Below are positions 15,729 to 23,553 of a stretch of DNA of 45,825 bases, one piece after another. Within the stretch, counting starts at the first letter, position 1, and each line of letters opens with the position of its first letter. This stretch comes from Desulfonauticus sp. GTDB taxonomy: Bacteria; Desulfobacterota; Desulfovibrionia; Desulfovibrionales; Desulfonatronovibrionaceae. Below the pieces are notes generated by a model. The model worked only from the letters and a program-made list of their open reading frames with translations, did not search any database and was not told the origin of the DNA. Position numbers and translations under genes: made by a program. The stretch covers positions 1-45,825 of the forward strand of contig JAUZRP010000107.1 of NCBI GenBank assembly GCA_030950395.1, in the 5' to 3' direction.

Positions 15729-17149
15729 CACGTAGAGAAGAAGATTTACTTGGCTCAAAGAAGATCCCTGAAAACTCCTATTTTGGCATTCATACCTTAA
15801 GAGCAAAAGAAAACTTTGCTTTGTCCGGACAAAGCATTCATCCTGCCCTTATCTGGGCCCTGGCTATAGTGAAACAAGCGTGTGCCAAAACTAACCTGGA
15901 GCTTGGTTACTTACCTCAGCATATAGCTGAAGCCATTATTACAGCCTGTGAAGACGTTGCCTCAGGTAAACTGCAGCAAGAAATCGTTGTTGACTCTCTT
16001 CAAGGTGGAGCTGGCACTTCTACCAACATGAACTTAAATGAAGTAATTGCCAACAGGGCCCTTGAAATTTTGGGAGAGAAAAAGGGTAACTACGATCTTA
16101 TTCATCCTCTTAATCACGTCAATCTCCATCAATCCACTAACGACGTTTATCCCACGGCTGTAAAAGTGGCTGCCATTAGTTTGCTTCGCCAGTTAGAAAG
16201 AAACATTGCCCAACTGCAAAACAGTCTCCAACAAAAAGAAAAAGCTTTTCAAGACGTGTTAAAAATAGGGAGAACAGAACTCCAGGACGCAGTCCCCATG
16301 ACCCTGGGGGCAGAATTTTCTGCTTTTGCTGAGGCCATAGCCCGAGATCGTTGGCGAGTTTTTAAATGTGAAGAAAGGCTTAGAGTAGTCAATATTGGCG
16401 GCACAGCCATTGGAACAGGTCTTACTGCTCCTCGTGAATACATTTTTTTGGTTATAGAAAAATTACGTGAACTAACAGGATTTGGATTGGCCAGAGCAGA
16501 AAACATGGTAGATGCCACCCAAAACTTAGACCCTTTTGTAGAAGTATCAGGGATTTTAAAAGCTCACGCAGTTAATTTATTTAAAATTAGCTCAGATCTA
16601 AGGCTTATGTCCTCTGGACCAGTGGCAGGTTTGCGCGAAATAAAACTACCAGAAGTGCAAGCGGGTTCTTCTATTATGCCAGGCAAAGTCAACCCAGTTA
16701 TCTGTGAAGCAATAGGACAAGTAGCCATCAAAGTAATGGCCAATGACTTTATCATTACCCAAGTAGCCCAAAATGGCCAATTAGAACTAAACCCTTTTTT
16801 ACCCCTCCTGGCCCATTCTCTTCTAGAATCCTTAACTCTTTTAATTCAGGCCAATAAAATCTTTGAAGAAAAGTGCATTTCAGGCATTGAACCAAACAAA
16901 AAGATCTGCTCTTACTACGCGCATCACAGTCCAGCCCTTATAACAGCCTTACTCCCCTACATTGGTTACGAACAAGCAAGCTCCATCGCCAAAGAAGCCA
17001 AACTCTCTGGAAAAAGCGTGTTAGAAGTGATTAAAGAAAAACAAATCATACCTAAAGAACAATTAGAATACTTACTTTCCCCTGAAGCCATGACTAGCCT
17101 TGGATACGTAAAAAAAACTATTGACTCAACTAAAAAAACTAACATCTAG
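15725..17149 (+). CDS. aspA: Aspartate ammonia-lyase-like enzyme of the hydrogenase maturation cluster
   Basis: A fumarase/aspartase superfamily enzyme of 474 residues. Family signatures are G-A-G-T-S-T-N-M-N-L-N-E (about 98-109), S-T-N-D-V-Y-P-T and the loop G-S-S-I-M-P-G-K-V-N-P that carries the catalytic serine. The asparagine-rich contacts favour aspartase over fumarase, though class II fumarase is not excluded. Aspartase releases ammonia and fumarate from aspartate. In several Desulfovibrio genomes an aspA-like gene lies with hydE/F/G, as here. Possible supply of ammonia for the azadithiolate bridge is inference. Anaerobic fumarate metabolism is an alternative. Confidence 0.88.
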   Translation: MTRREEDLLGSKKIPENSYFGIHTLRAKENFALSGQSIHPALIWALAIVKQACAKTNLELGYLPQHIAEAIITACEDVASGKLQQEIVVDSLQGGAGTSTNMNLNEVIANRALEILGEKKGNYDLIHPLNHVNLHQSTNDVYPTAVKVAAISLLRQLERNIAQLQNSLQQKEKAFQDVLKIGRTELQDAVPMTLGAEFSAFAEAIARDRWRVFKCEERLRVVNIGGTAIGTGLTAPREYIFLVIEKLRELTGFGLARAENMVDATQNLDPFVEVSGILKAHAVNLFKISSDLRLMSSGPVAGLREIKLPEVQAGSSIMPGKVNPVICEAIGQVAIKVMANDFIITQVAQNGQLELNPFLPLLAHSLLESLTLLIQANKIFEEKCISGIEPNKKICSYYAHHSPALITALLPYIGYEQASSIAKEAKLSGKSVLEVIKEKQIIPKEQLEYLLSPEAMTSLGYVKKTIDSTKKTNI

Positions 17150-17206
17150 CCTAATGCAAATGCCAACCTGAACCTTAGTTTGCCTATCCCAACAACACTC
17201 TCGCCA

Positions 17207-17266
17207 TTTTTGACTTTTTAATCGTCATTTTTGTCGAAAAAAATAAAAACCTTTAAAAGTCAAAAA
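17207..17266 (+). promoter_or_regulatory. inverted repeat upstream of the sigma-54 promoter, candidate activator site
   Basis: TTTTTGACTTTT at 17207-17218 and its exact complement AAAAGTCAAAAA at 17255-17266 are 12-bp arms separated by 36 bases. They lie about 85-145 bases before the predicted transcription start at about 17351, a usual distance for enhancer sites of sigma-54 activators. The long spacer and lack of a T tract argue against a terminator. Confidence 0.5.
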
Positions 17267-17323
17267 CAAGGTCAAACTAGCTTAACGCATTGTTATTTAT
17301 AAGAAAAAAATAAAAAACAAAAC

Positions 17324-17340
17324 TTGGCATCTTACTTGCT
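17324..17340 (+). promoter_or_regulatory. sigma-54 promoter
   Basis: TTGGCAT-CTTAC-TTGCT, with GG at 17326-17327 and GC at 17338-17339 exactly ten bases apart, matches the -24/-12 consensus well. Transcription would start near 17351, 37 bases before the ATG of the glycine-rich exported protein. A sigma-54 activator gene lies 2.4 kb downstream. Confidence 0.78.
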
Positions 17341-17387
17341 TTAACTGAAAAACAAAGATGATAAAAAACCATAACAAGGAGGTTATT

Positions 17388-17756
17388 ATGAACACAGGTA
17401 CGTTAAAAAAAGTAGGCTTAGGTGTTTTAGTCATTGGGGCTTTAGTTGTAGGTCCAATGCTAGGAAATAGTCTTGCTCGTGGTGGCCATGGTGGCCATGG
17501 TCGAGGTGGCGGTGGTTATGGAATGAGTATGAATGGTGGTCAGGGACAAGGTAGAGGTTACTATAGAAACATGAATAGTCAACCTTATAATTCTCAAAAC
17601 TATAACGGTAACCCAATTCGGCAAAGACAGAGGTTAAGAGATGGCTCTTGCTTACAACAAAATGGAGCTGGTACAGGGAATCAAAACAAATATCAACGAA
17701 AGTACAGAAATAGAATTCAAACTAATACTCAAGAACAACTACCAACTTCTGAGTAA
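17388..17756 (+). CDS. small glycine-rich exported protein
   Basis: Function unknown. From ATG 17388 (AAGGAGG site upstream) the product has 122 residues. A signal peptide of about 30 residues (K-K-V-G-L-G-V-L-V-I-G-A-L-V-V-G-P) ends near S-L-A-R. It is followed by a Gly/His-rich stretch (GGHGGHGRGGGG), a Gln/Asn/Tyr/Arg-rich part, and a basic low-complexity tail with one cysteine. The His-rich segment could bind metal. Position, size and sigma-54 promoter recall ZraP (periplasmic zinc-stress protein beside ZraSR), but the sequence does not show ZraP repeats, so that is analogy only. Confidence 0.7.
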   Translation: MNTGTLKKVGLGVLVIGALVVGPMLGNSLARGGHGGHGRGGGGYGMSMNGGQGQGRGYYRNMNSQPYNSQNYNGNPIRQRQRLRDGSCLQQNGAGTGNQNKYQRKYRNRIQTNTQEQLPTSE

Positions 17757-17782
17757 AGTAAAATCATAAAAAAAGGGGAGTT

Positions 17783-18289
17783 ATGCGAAAAAATTATTTT
17801 AAAAAAATCGGACTAATCGTGGCCTTTGTTGGGTTAGGCTTAAATATGGCCATAGCAGGAACAGCAGCCAGAACCAACAACCAAAACCTCAATAATCCGC
17901 CTTCTGGAATGATGTTCTGTCCATGGAGAGGATATAGATCAGGCCAACAAATATCAATAGAGCAATTTACAGGCACTTTAAAAACCTTTTTACCACCTAT
18001 AGGGATAATCAAAACCTCAGACTCTAAAGAACTCTATATACGAATTGGCCCTTGGTGGTTTTGGCAACAGCAAGGCTACAACTTGCAGGTAGGGGAAAAA
18101 CTTACTATATCTGGCTATAAATGGGGGAATTATATCGTCCCTGTAAAAATTACAACTTCCAAAGGCACCATAGTCTTGAGAGACCAATATGGATTCCCCG
18201 TATGGAGGTATAGAGGCAGAGGAAAAGGTATAGGCAGAGGCAGGGATTGGCAAACCTGGCCTAACCCAACAGTCCCTAACAACCAATAA
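17783..18289 (+). CDS. exported OB-fold-like protein
   Basis: A 168-residue protein with a clear signal peptide (K-K-I-G-L-I-V-A-F-V-G-L-G-L-N-M-A-I-A, cleavage near A-I-A-G). The mature part has a beta-rich domain: T-G-T-L-K-T-F, L-Y-I-R-I-G-P-W-W-F, L-Q-V-G-E-K-L-T-I-S-G, I-V-L-R-D-Q-Y-G-F-P-V-W-R. This pattern resembles small exported OB-fold proteins of delta-proteobacteria. The tail is rich in Arg and Gly. It starts 26 bases after the glycine-rich gene, with AAAAGGGGAG before it, and should share the sigma-54 promoter. Exact role unknown; an envelope-stress or metal-related role is inferred from context. Confidence 0.72.
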   Translation: MRKNYFKKIGLIVAFVGLGLNMAIAGTAARTNNQNLNNPPSGMMFCPWRGYRSGQQISIEQFTGTLKTFLPPIGIIKTSDSKELYIRIGPWWFWQQQGYNLQVGEKLTISGYKWGNYIVPVKITTSKGTIVLRDQYGFPVWRYRGRGKGIGRGRDWQTWPNPTVPNNQ

Positions 18290-18299
18290 TCTATAAAAA

Positions 18300-18320
18300 G
18301 GGGCAGGCTTTCCCTGCCCC
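18300..18320 (+). terminator. strong GC hairpin after the exported-protein genes
   Basis: An 8-bp perfect stem GGGGCAGG/CCTGCCCC with 5-base loop lies ten bases after the stop. On the plus strand no T run follows (AAATAAT), while AAAAA precedes it, so classic intrinsic termination on this strand is not certain. It may instead protect the 3' end of the transcript. Confidence 0.5.
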
Positions 18321-18386
18321 AAATAATAACCTAAACAAATTCAACAGCAAAATTTATTTCAAGCAAACAAATACTAGTTCAACGCT

Positions 18387-18469
18387 AAAATTTTTCAACA
18401 ATTAAAACAACTAGTTAAAACTTGACAATTTAATCAAAAACCCAAATTTTGGGCATTTGCAGTTACATC
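18387..18469 (-). repeat. dispersed intergenic element, copy 2
   Basis: Read on the minus strand: GTAACTGCAAATGC, AAAATTTGGGTTTTTGATTA, GTCAAGTTTTAACTAGTT, TTGAAAAATTTT. Order and spacing match copy 1 (10968-11049) and copy 3 (45062-45148). It lies just before the histidine kinase gene. Confidence 0.7.
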
Positions 18470-18503
18470 ATAAAAAAACAACTAAACCATTTACGTTATA
18501 ATC

Positions 18504-19754
18504 ATGCCCAATTTTTATTTAAACTTAAAAAACAAGTCTATTCCTTATCTTTTTACTGGTATTTTTATTTTCATTTTATCTGTAGTTATTTCCATTTATC
18601 TTTATCTTTTACATAATCAACTAGAAAAACATCTTAAAATGGATGCTCAAGAAACTCTTAGTTTTATAAAAGAGAGATTTTTAAATTATCAACAGTTAGT
18701 GCATCTACTAAAAAATCCACCTCCTTATTTAAAAAATCCAGCTTGGCTAATAGACGAACTTCAATCTCATCCTATTTTAGTAGGGGTACTTATCTGGGAT
18801 AAAAATAAAATTATTTTAAATTCCTTTCCCTTTGCTCGCATACCATCTAAAAACATTATAGAAAATTCTAAACAAGGAATAAAACAACAGAATTTATTTT
18901 ATCTAAGCTCTGTTTTGAAGTTGAATCAAAAAAAATTGTATATCTTAGTAGCCATTCAAACTGATTTTCAGGACAGGTTATGGGATACTAGTCTGTTTAT
19001 AAGTGCTATAGTGTTTATAGTTTCTCTACTGGTTATGGGAATGGCAAGCGTATTTTTTTCAAAACTACTTCAAAAAGAACAACAACTTAGCAACCAACTC
19101 TTACAAAGTGAAAAAATGGCTGCAGCAGGAAGGTTTTCAGCTCTTTTGGCTCACGAATTAAAAAATCCCCTAAATACTCTAAACATGGGGCTTCAGGTAT
19201 TAAAAGAAAACCCTTCCCAAAATGCTCAGATGATAAATATCCTGCTTAAGCAAATAACACAACTAAACCTGGTTGTGGAGGACATGCTCACTCTGGTAAG
19301 AGGCATAAAACCAGAGTTAACCCTTATAGATTGGCAAGACATGGCTGAAAACATAGAAGAACTCCTACACCCCTTATGCACTGACAAACAGGTTCAGTTA
19401 GATATAAAAAAGCCAAAGCTCCAATTTAAGGCAGACAGAAAGTGGTTAAAACGGGCCTTAATTAATCTTTTAAAAAATGCTTTCGAAGCAGTGTCTTACC
19501 CTGAGGGCCAAATAGTTTTAAACCTAAGAAAAAAAGATAATTATGTTTATTTTATGGTTCAAGACAATGGGCCAGGTATGGATAAACAAATGCTATTGAA
19601 TCTTTTTAAGCCTTTTTATAGTACCAAAAAATCAGGCTTTGGGTTGGGGCTATATTTGGCCAAAGAAGTCGCCCAGGCTCACGGTGGGGATATCTTGGTC
19701 AGAAATTTAAAACCCAAAGGATTGGAAGTAAAATTATGGATAAAATACTTATAA
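18504..19754 (+). CDS. membrane sensor histidine kinase (ZraS/AtoS-like)
   Basis: A 416-residue sensor kinase. The first membrane segment is near residues 14-36 and the second near 166-190, enclosing an extracytoplasmic sensor domain of about 130 residues that I cannot classify. The HisKA box has the phospho-acceptor His217 in L-L-A-H-E-L-K-N-P-L-N. The ATPase domain has N-L-L-K-N-A-F-E-A (N box), D-N-G-P-G-M (G1) and G-F-G-L-G-L-Y-L (G2). It overlaps the response regulator by 19 bases. No clear ribosome site precedes the ATG. TATAAT directly abuts the start, so a slightly different start or a leaderless message is possible. Confidence 0.9.
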   Translation: MPNFYLNLKNKSIPYLFTGIFIFILSVVISIYLYLLHNQLEKHLKMDAQETLSFIKERFLNYQQLVHLLKNPPPYLKNPAWLIDELQSHPILVGVLIWDKNKIILNSFPFARIPSKNIIENSKQGIKQQNLFYLSSVLKLNQKKLYILVAIQTDFQDRLWDTSLFISAIVFIVSLLVMGMASVFFSKLLQKEQQLSNQLLQSEKMAAAGRFSALLAHELKNPLNTLNMGLQVLKENPSQNAQMINILLKQITQLNLVVEDMLTLVRGIKPELTLIDWQDMAENIEELLHPLCTDKQVQLDIKKPKLQFKADRKWLKRALINLLKNAFEAVSYPEGQIVLNLRKKDNYVYFMVQDNGPGMDKQMLLNLFKPFYSTKKSGFGLGLYLAKEVAQAHGGDILVRNLKPKGLEVKLWIKYL

Positions 19755-21094
19755 TTGAAGATGACCTAGATCAACTAAGCATATTAAGCCAATACTTAAA
19801 ACAAAAAAAATGGCAGGTGGAGCAAGCCAATACAGCTTCTAAAGGAATAGATTTGGCCAAAAGCACAAATCCAGACATGGTGCTCATGGACTATAAACTG
19901 CCAGATCTAGACGGTAGTGAACTATTGTCCCGACTAAAAGAAATTTTGCCTCTAACTCCCATCATTATTATAACGGCCTTTGGCTCCATTGAAATGGCAG
20001 TCTCTGCTCTAAAGCAAGGAGCTTATCATTATCTCACCAAACCAATCAACTTAGACGAACTTACTGTTTTAATTGAACGCGGCCTAAAAACCAAAAAACT
20101 AGAAGAAGAAGTCAAGAAATTAAAAGCGAAACTAAATGAAGAAAAATTTTCTACTCCCCCCAACATTATTGCCCAAAGTGAAAAAATGAAACAAGTGCTA
20201 GTGTTAGTCCAAAAAGTGGCTACCACTGAGGCCACTGTGCTTATTCTGGGCGAATCTGGCACAGGAAAAGAAATAATTGCCGAGCTAATTCACACCCTAT
20301 CTTTGCGAAATAATCAACCTCTAATCAAAGTAAATTGCGCGGCCATTCCTAAAGGTTTGTTAGAGTCAGAGCTTTTTGGACACGAAAAAGGCGCCTTTAC
20401 AGGAGCAGTAAAAAGCAAACCCGGTCTTTTTGAATTGGCGAATAAAGGAACTATCTTTTTGGACGAAATAGGGGATATGGACATAGAGCTTCAGGCCAAA
20501 CTTTTACGGGTGCTTCAAAACAACTCTTTTACCAGAGTTGGAGGAGTAAAAGAAATAAAAGTAGATGTCAGAGTAATTGCTGCCACTAATAAAAATTTAG
20601 AACAACTTGTGCAAGAGCAAAAATTTAGAGAAGATCTTTTCTGGAGATTAAACGTCTTTAGCCTGACCATCCCACCTTTACGCGAAAGAAAAGAAGACAT
20701 AGAGCCACTTTTTACCCATTTCATAGACAAATTTGGCCAAAAATATCAAAAAAACATTCAGGGAATAAGTAGAAAAGCCCTGGAATTACTTTTAACCTAC
20801 GAATTTCCCGGAAACGTTAGAGAATTAGAAAACATTGCCGAACGAGCTGTTATCTTAGCGGAAGGGGACAAAATTTTACCTCAAGACCTTCCACCCTATT
20901 TACAAAACAAACCCTCTTCATCTCTAAACAAATTAATGACTTTGCCCCTGCCTAAAGCACTTGATGAGTTAGAAAAATACAGGATTACAGAAGCCCTTAA
21001 ACTCTCTCATGGAATTCAGACCAAAGCAGCCGAGCTTTTGGGTATTTCCGAACGAACCCTTAGATACAAATTAAACAAACTGGGTTTAAAATGA
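19736..21094 (+). CDS. sigma-54 dependent response regulator (NtrC/ZraR family)
   Basis: A transcription activator of 452 residues in three parts. The receiver domain (1-120) has acidic pocket E8-D9-D10, phospho-acceptor D52 and a lysine in T-K-P. The AAA+ domain (about 140-370) has Walker A GESGTGKE, the sigma-54 contact loop GAFTGA and Walker B F-L-D-E-I-G-D. The Fis-type DNA-binding helix-turn-helix at the end has T-K-A-A-E-L-L-G-I-S-E-R-T-L-R-Y-K. It is co-translated with the kinase. The nearest sigma-54 promoter (17324-17340) drives the two exported proteins upstream, making them the natural targets (inference). Confidence 0.95.
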   Translation: MDKILIIEDDLDQLSILSQYLKQKKWQVEQANTASKGIDLAKSTNPDMVLMDYKLPDLDGSELLSRLKEILPLTPIIIITAFGSIEMAVSALKQGAYHYLTKPINLDELTVLIERGLKTKKLEEEVKKLKAKLNEEKFSTPPNIIAQSEKMKQVLVLVQKVATTEATVLILGESGTGKEIIAELIHTLSLRNNQPLIKVNCAAIPKGLLESELFGHEKGAFTGAVKSKPGLFELANKGTIFLDEIGDMDIELQAKLLRVLQNNSFTRVGGVKEIKVDVRVIAATNKNLEQLVQEQKFREDLFWRLNVFSLTIPPLRERKEDIEPLFTHFIDKFGQKYQKNIQGISRKALELLLTYEFPGNVRELENIAERAVILAEGDKILPQDLPPYLQNKPSSSLNKLMTLPLPKALDELEKYRITEALKLSHGIQTKAAELLGISERTLRYKLNKLGLK

Positions 21095-21151
21095 AGACCA
21101 GTATGGAAACAAAACTAGGTTCTTATCTACACACTAATTATAACTGTTCTT

Positions 21152-22003
21152 TTACGCTAAAATCTTTATACGTTCTATTACCTGATTTATAATGTTTTTA
21201 GGTGTAGAAGCTCCTGCTGTAACGCCTATTTTAGAATAACCAGAGACAATCTGGGGAGACAATTCATCAGCGGTTTCGATGTGAATATGGGGCACGTATT
21301 GAGCAACTATTTGAGCCAACCTTCTGGTATTCCCACTTATTTTACCCCCTACTACGACCATAAAATCAACTTTTTTAGCTAAGTTGATGGCCCCTTGCTG
21401 ACGCTCTTCTGTGGCCTGACAAATAGTTTCTAAAGTTAAAACATTATACTTGGCAGCTTTTAAATAACTTTGAATAGCCAGAAATTCTTGTTGATTTTGA
21501 GTAGTCTGAGCAACTAAGACATAATCTTCCTTGTCCTTTAAATCCAATTGTTTTAAATGAGATAAGTTTTCAAAGATAAACACCTTTCCCTTGGCATAAC
21601 TAACCAGACCTTTTACTTCTGGATGTTGTTTTTCTCCAAAAAGAAGTAGAGTTCTACTTTTGGAATACTTTTCTATTAGCACCTGGGCTTTTTTTACTTT
21701 TGGACAGGTAGCATCAATGATCCGAATACTTTTCGACTTTAACTTTTGCTCTACTGCAACAGGCACCCCATGGGCTCTTATAAGAACAATGCTTTCCTCC
21801 GGACAATCTTCCACGCTATTAGCAATTTTAACGCCTTTTTGCTGGTAGTATGCTAACACTTGAGGATTGTGGATAATTGGGCCAAAAGTATAAATAGCTT
21901 GCTTTGTTGCATATTGACTTAGGGCTTTATTTAATTTTTTTATAGCCAAACTAACTCCCATGCAAAAACCAGCTTTTTGAGCCAAAAACACATCTTTAAC
22001 CAT
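21152..22003 (-). CDS. ispH: 4-hydroxy-3-methylbut-2-enyl diphosphate reductase IspH
   Basis: Last step of the MEP isoprenoid pathway: an iron-sulfur enzyme that makes IPP and DMAPP. The 283-residue length is typical for the core enzyme. The three cluster cysteines lie in A-G-F-C-M-G-V, D-A-T-C-P-K-V and E-T-I-C-Q-A-T. The glutamate of the catalytic region lies near T-E-E-R-Q, and the C-terminal S-G-N-T-R-R-L and T-A-G-A-S-T-P motifs are present. The gene overlaps the Dus gene by 8 bases and is the last of the minus-strand run that begins with fliA. It meets the response-regulator gene tail to tail. Confidence 0.96.
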   Translation of the reverse strand: MVKDVFLAQKAGFCMGVSLAIKKLNKALSQYATKQAIYTFGPIIHNPQVLAYYQQKGVKIANSVEDCPEESIVLIRAHGVPVAVEQKLKSKSIRIIDATCPKVKKAQVLIEKYSKSRTLLLFGEKQHPEVKGLVSYAKGKVFIFENLSHLKQLDLKDKEDYVLVAQTTQNQQEFLAIQSYLKAAKYNVLTLETICQATEERQQGAINLAKKVDFMVVVGGKISGNTRRLAQIVAQYVPHIHIETADELSPQIVSGYSKIGVTAGASTPKNIINQVIERIKILA

Positions 22004-22958
22004 TGCTCTCTCCCTTGAACAGGTTTATCATCTCCCTTACCTCTTCCCAAGAATTTAAAAAACTCAATTTAACCCGCATTTTTTTGGCTTCAGGAATATT
22101 TTTGATCATTTTTGGCAAGATGGTACGCATCTTTTTTATACTTTGAGGAGCATATTGTTGATAATAAAAGACAAAATCCTCTAAAATTTCAGCTATAAGT
22201 TTCTTCTTATTTAGCTGAGATATGTCCTTGCCCTCCAAAAGCAATTTAAATTCTCTAAAAATATAAGGGTTAGAAAGAGCTCCTCTGGCAAACATTATCC
22301 CATCTATCTTAGTTTGATGCAAACAATTTAGTCCATCTTGAGCAGTAAACAAATCTCCACTGCCTATCACTTTTAACTCTGGAAATAATTTTTTTAAATT
22401 GGCCAAATGTTCCCACCTGGCCTGTCCTGAAAATTTTTCTCTGGCATATCTGGGATGAAGGGTAAACCAACCAATGTTCAAAGCGGCCAAATTTTCTGCA
22501 AGTTCTAAATAGGTAGAAGTGTTTAAGTCATAACCCAGTCTTGTTTTTATCCCTGTATTTTGAGGCGGGACGTATTCGTGCAAGGCTTTAAAAATTTGAA
22601 CTATCTGAGAAGGATTTTTGAGCAAAGCTGCTCCTGCTCCTGTTTTCACTACTTTTTTGACCGAGCAACCGCAATTAAGATCAAAATAAAAAAATCCTTT
22701 TTTTTGAAGGCATAAAACTGCGTTAACAATGTCTTTCGGATGAGAGCCAAAAAGCTGGACAACAAGGGGAACATCCTGGGAACAGGTTTGTAAAAGTAAA
22801 GAAGTGTTGGTGTTATTGTAAATAAGTCCCTTGGCACTGATCATTTCTGTAAAAGCAACCTTACATCCGTACTTCCTGCAAACCAGTCTAAAAGGCAGGT
22901 CTGTAAATCCAGCTAAAGGAGCAAGCCAGGGATGCTCTGGAGCAAGGGGTAAAGACAT
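21996..22958 (-). CDS. tRNA-dihydrouridine synthase (DusB-like)
   Basis: An FMN- and NADPH-dependent enzyme that reduces uridines in tRNA. The 320-residue protein opens with A-P-L-A-G-F-T-D-L-P-F-R and has the active-site segment F-D-L-N-C-G-C. A lysine-rich V-K-K-V-V-K-T-G-A-G-A-A-L-L follows, then the phosphate-binding G-S-G-D-L-F and I-M-F-A-R-G-A. The C-terminal helical domain binds tRNA. Most Dus enzymes have N-C-G-C-P at this position. Here the proline is Ser, a mild variation. Which uridine is modified cannot be told from sequence. Confidence 0.92.
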   Translation of the reverse strand: MSLPLAPEHPWLAPLAGFTDLPFRLVCRKYGCKVAFTEMISAKGLIYNNTNTSLLLQTCSQDVPLVVQLFGSHPKDIVNAVLCLQKKGFFYFDLNCGCSVKKVVKTGAGAALLKNPSQIVQIFKALHEYVPPQNTGIKTRLGYDLNTSTYLELAENLAALNIGWFTLHPRYAREKFSGQARWEHLANLKKLFPELKVIGSGDLFTAQDGLNCLHQTKIDGIMFARGALSNPYIFREFKLLLEGKDISQLNKKKLIAEILEDFVFYYQQYAPQSIKKMRTILPKMIKNIPEAKKMRVKLSFLNSWEEVREMINLFKGESNG

Positions 22959-22959
22959 G

Positions 22960-23202
22960 TTAAACTACTGTTTCAAAACGATTATTGTCTATGGCCTGTA
23001 AAATAATTTGGGGGGTTAGAGTAAGAATTTTAAATTTTAAGGTCTCACCAGGAGGATAGTTTTGCCCCACCTGGGCAGACAAAATCAAGTCATTTATTTT
23101 TACTAAAGCCTGCCCATCTTGATAGTCAATAATTTTGCCTTTTACAATATCCCCTATTTGGTGAGCTTTTTGAAATTTTAAAACATTAAGATTTGTGGAC
23201 AC
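22960..23202 (-). CDS. small beta-rich protein of unknown function
   Basis: An 80-residue protein with no signal or membrane segment. The pattern (I-G-D-I-V-K-G-K-I-I-D-Y, G-Q-A-L-V-K-I-N-D-L-I-L-S-A, P-G-E-T-L-K-F-K-I-L-T) suggests a small beta barrel like those at the N-terminus of FliK-type or S1-like proteins, but I cannot name a family. It overlaps the LAB_N gene by 17 bases upstream and is followed by the Dus gene after one base, so it is a real operon member. Confidence 0.65.
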   Translation of the reverse strand: MSTNLNVLKFQKAHQIGDIVKGKIIDYQDGQALVKINDLILSAQVGQNYPPGETLKFKILTLTPQIILQAIDNNRFETVV

Positions 23203-23476
23203 GTTGCAAGGCCAAACGTTTTTTTTCTCTATAAATTAAATATAAATTCCTGCTATAAATAAAAAGCCCTGAAGCCTGTCCCAAAATAAACACTGGATCC
23301 CTTCGGTAAATAGAATACGCCAAAAGCAAAATTCCTCCACCTAAACTAAAATACCAAAAATAAATGGGCATAACACTTTTTTTGGCCCTTTCACTGGCAA
23401 TCCATTGCACCAAAAAACGGGCTGAAAATAACCCTTGGGCTATAAAACCAATAATAAGCCATATCTTTTCTTCCAT
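23186..23476 (-). CDS. lipid-A-disaccharide synthase N-terminal domain (LAB_N) membrane protein
   Basis: A 96-residue, three-helix membrane protein of the LAB_N family (F-S-A-R-F-L-V-Q-W-I-A-S-E-R, S-V-M-P-I-Y-F-W-Y-F-S-L-x-G-G, G-Q-x-x-G-L-F-I-Y-S-R-N-L). Stand-alone LAB_N proteins often lie next to GT2 dolichol-phosphate-sugar-type transferases and ArnT-like enzymes. Here a GT2 gene is immediately upstream. It probably helps modify lipid A or another lipid carrier; the exact reaction is not known. Confidence 0.9.
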   Translation of the reverse strand: MEEKIWLIIGFIAQGLFSARFLVQWIASERAKKSVMPIYFWYFSLGGGILLLAYSIYRRDPVFILGQASGLFIYSRNLYLIYREKKRLALQRVHKS

Positions 23477-23553
23477 ATCTAAAATTATCTCTCCCTCTTA
23501 CTTCACTAGTGATAGTTGAGTTGATAGTAACGTTCTTTTCTCTAGTCTGCTAT

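Noticed and set aside
17358-17387. Upstream ATG for the glycine-rich protein
   Set aside because: The internal ATG at 17388 has a perfect ribosome site and gives a normal signal peptide.
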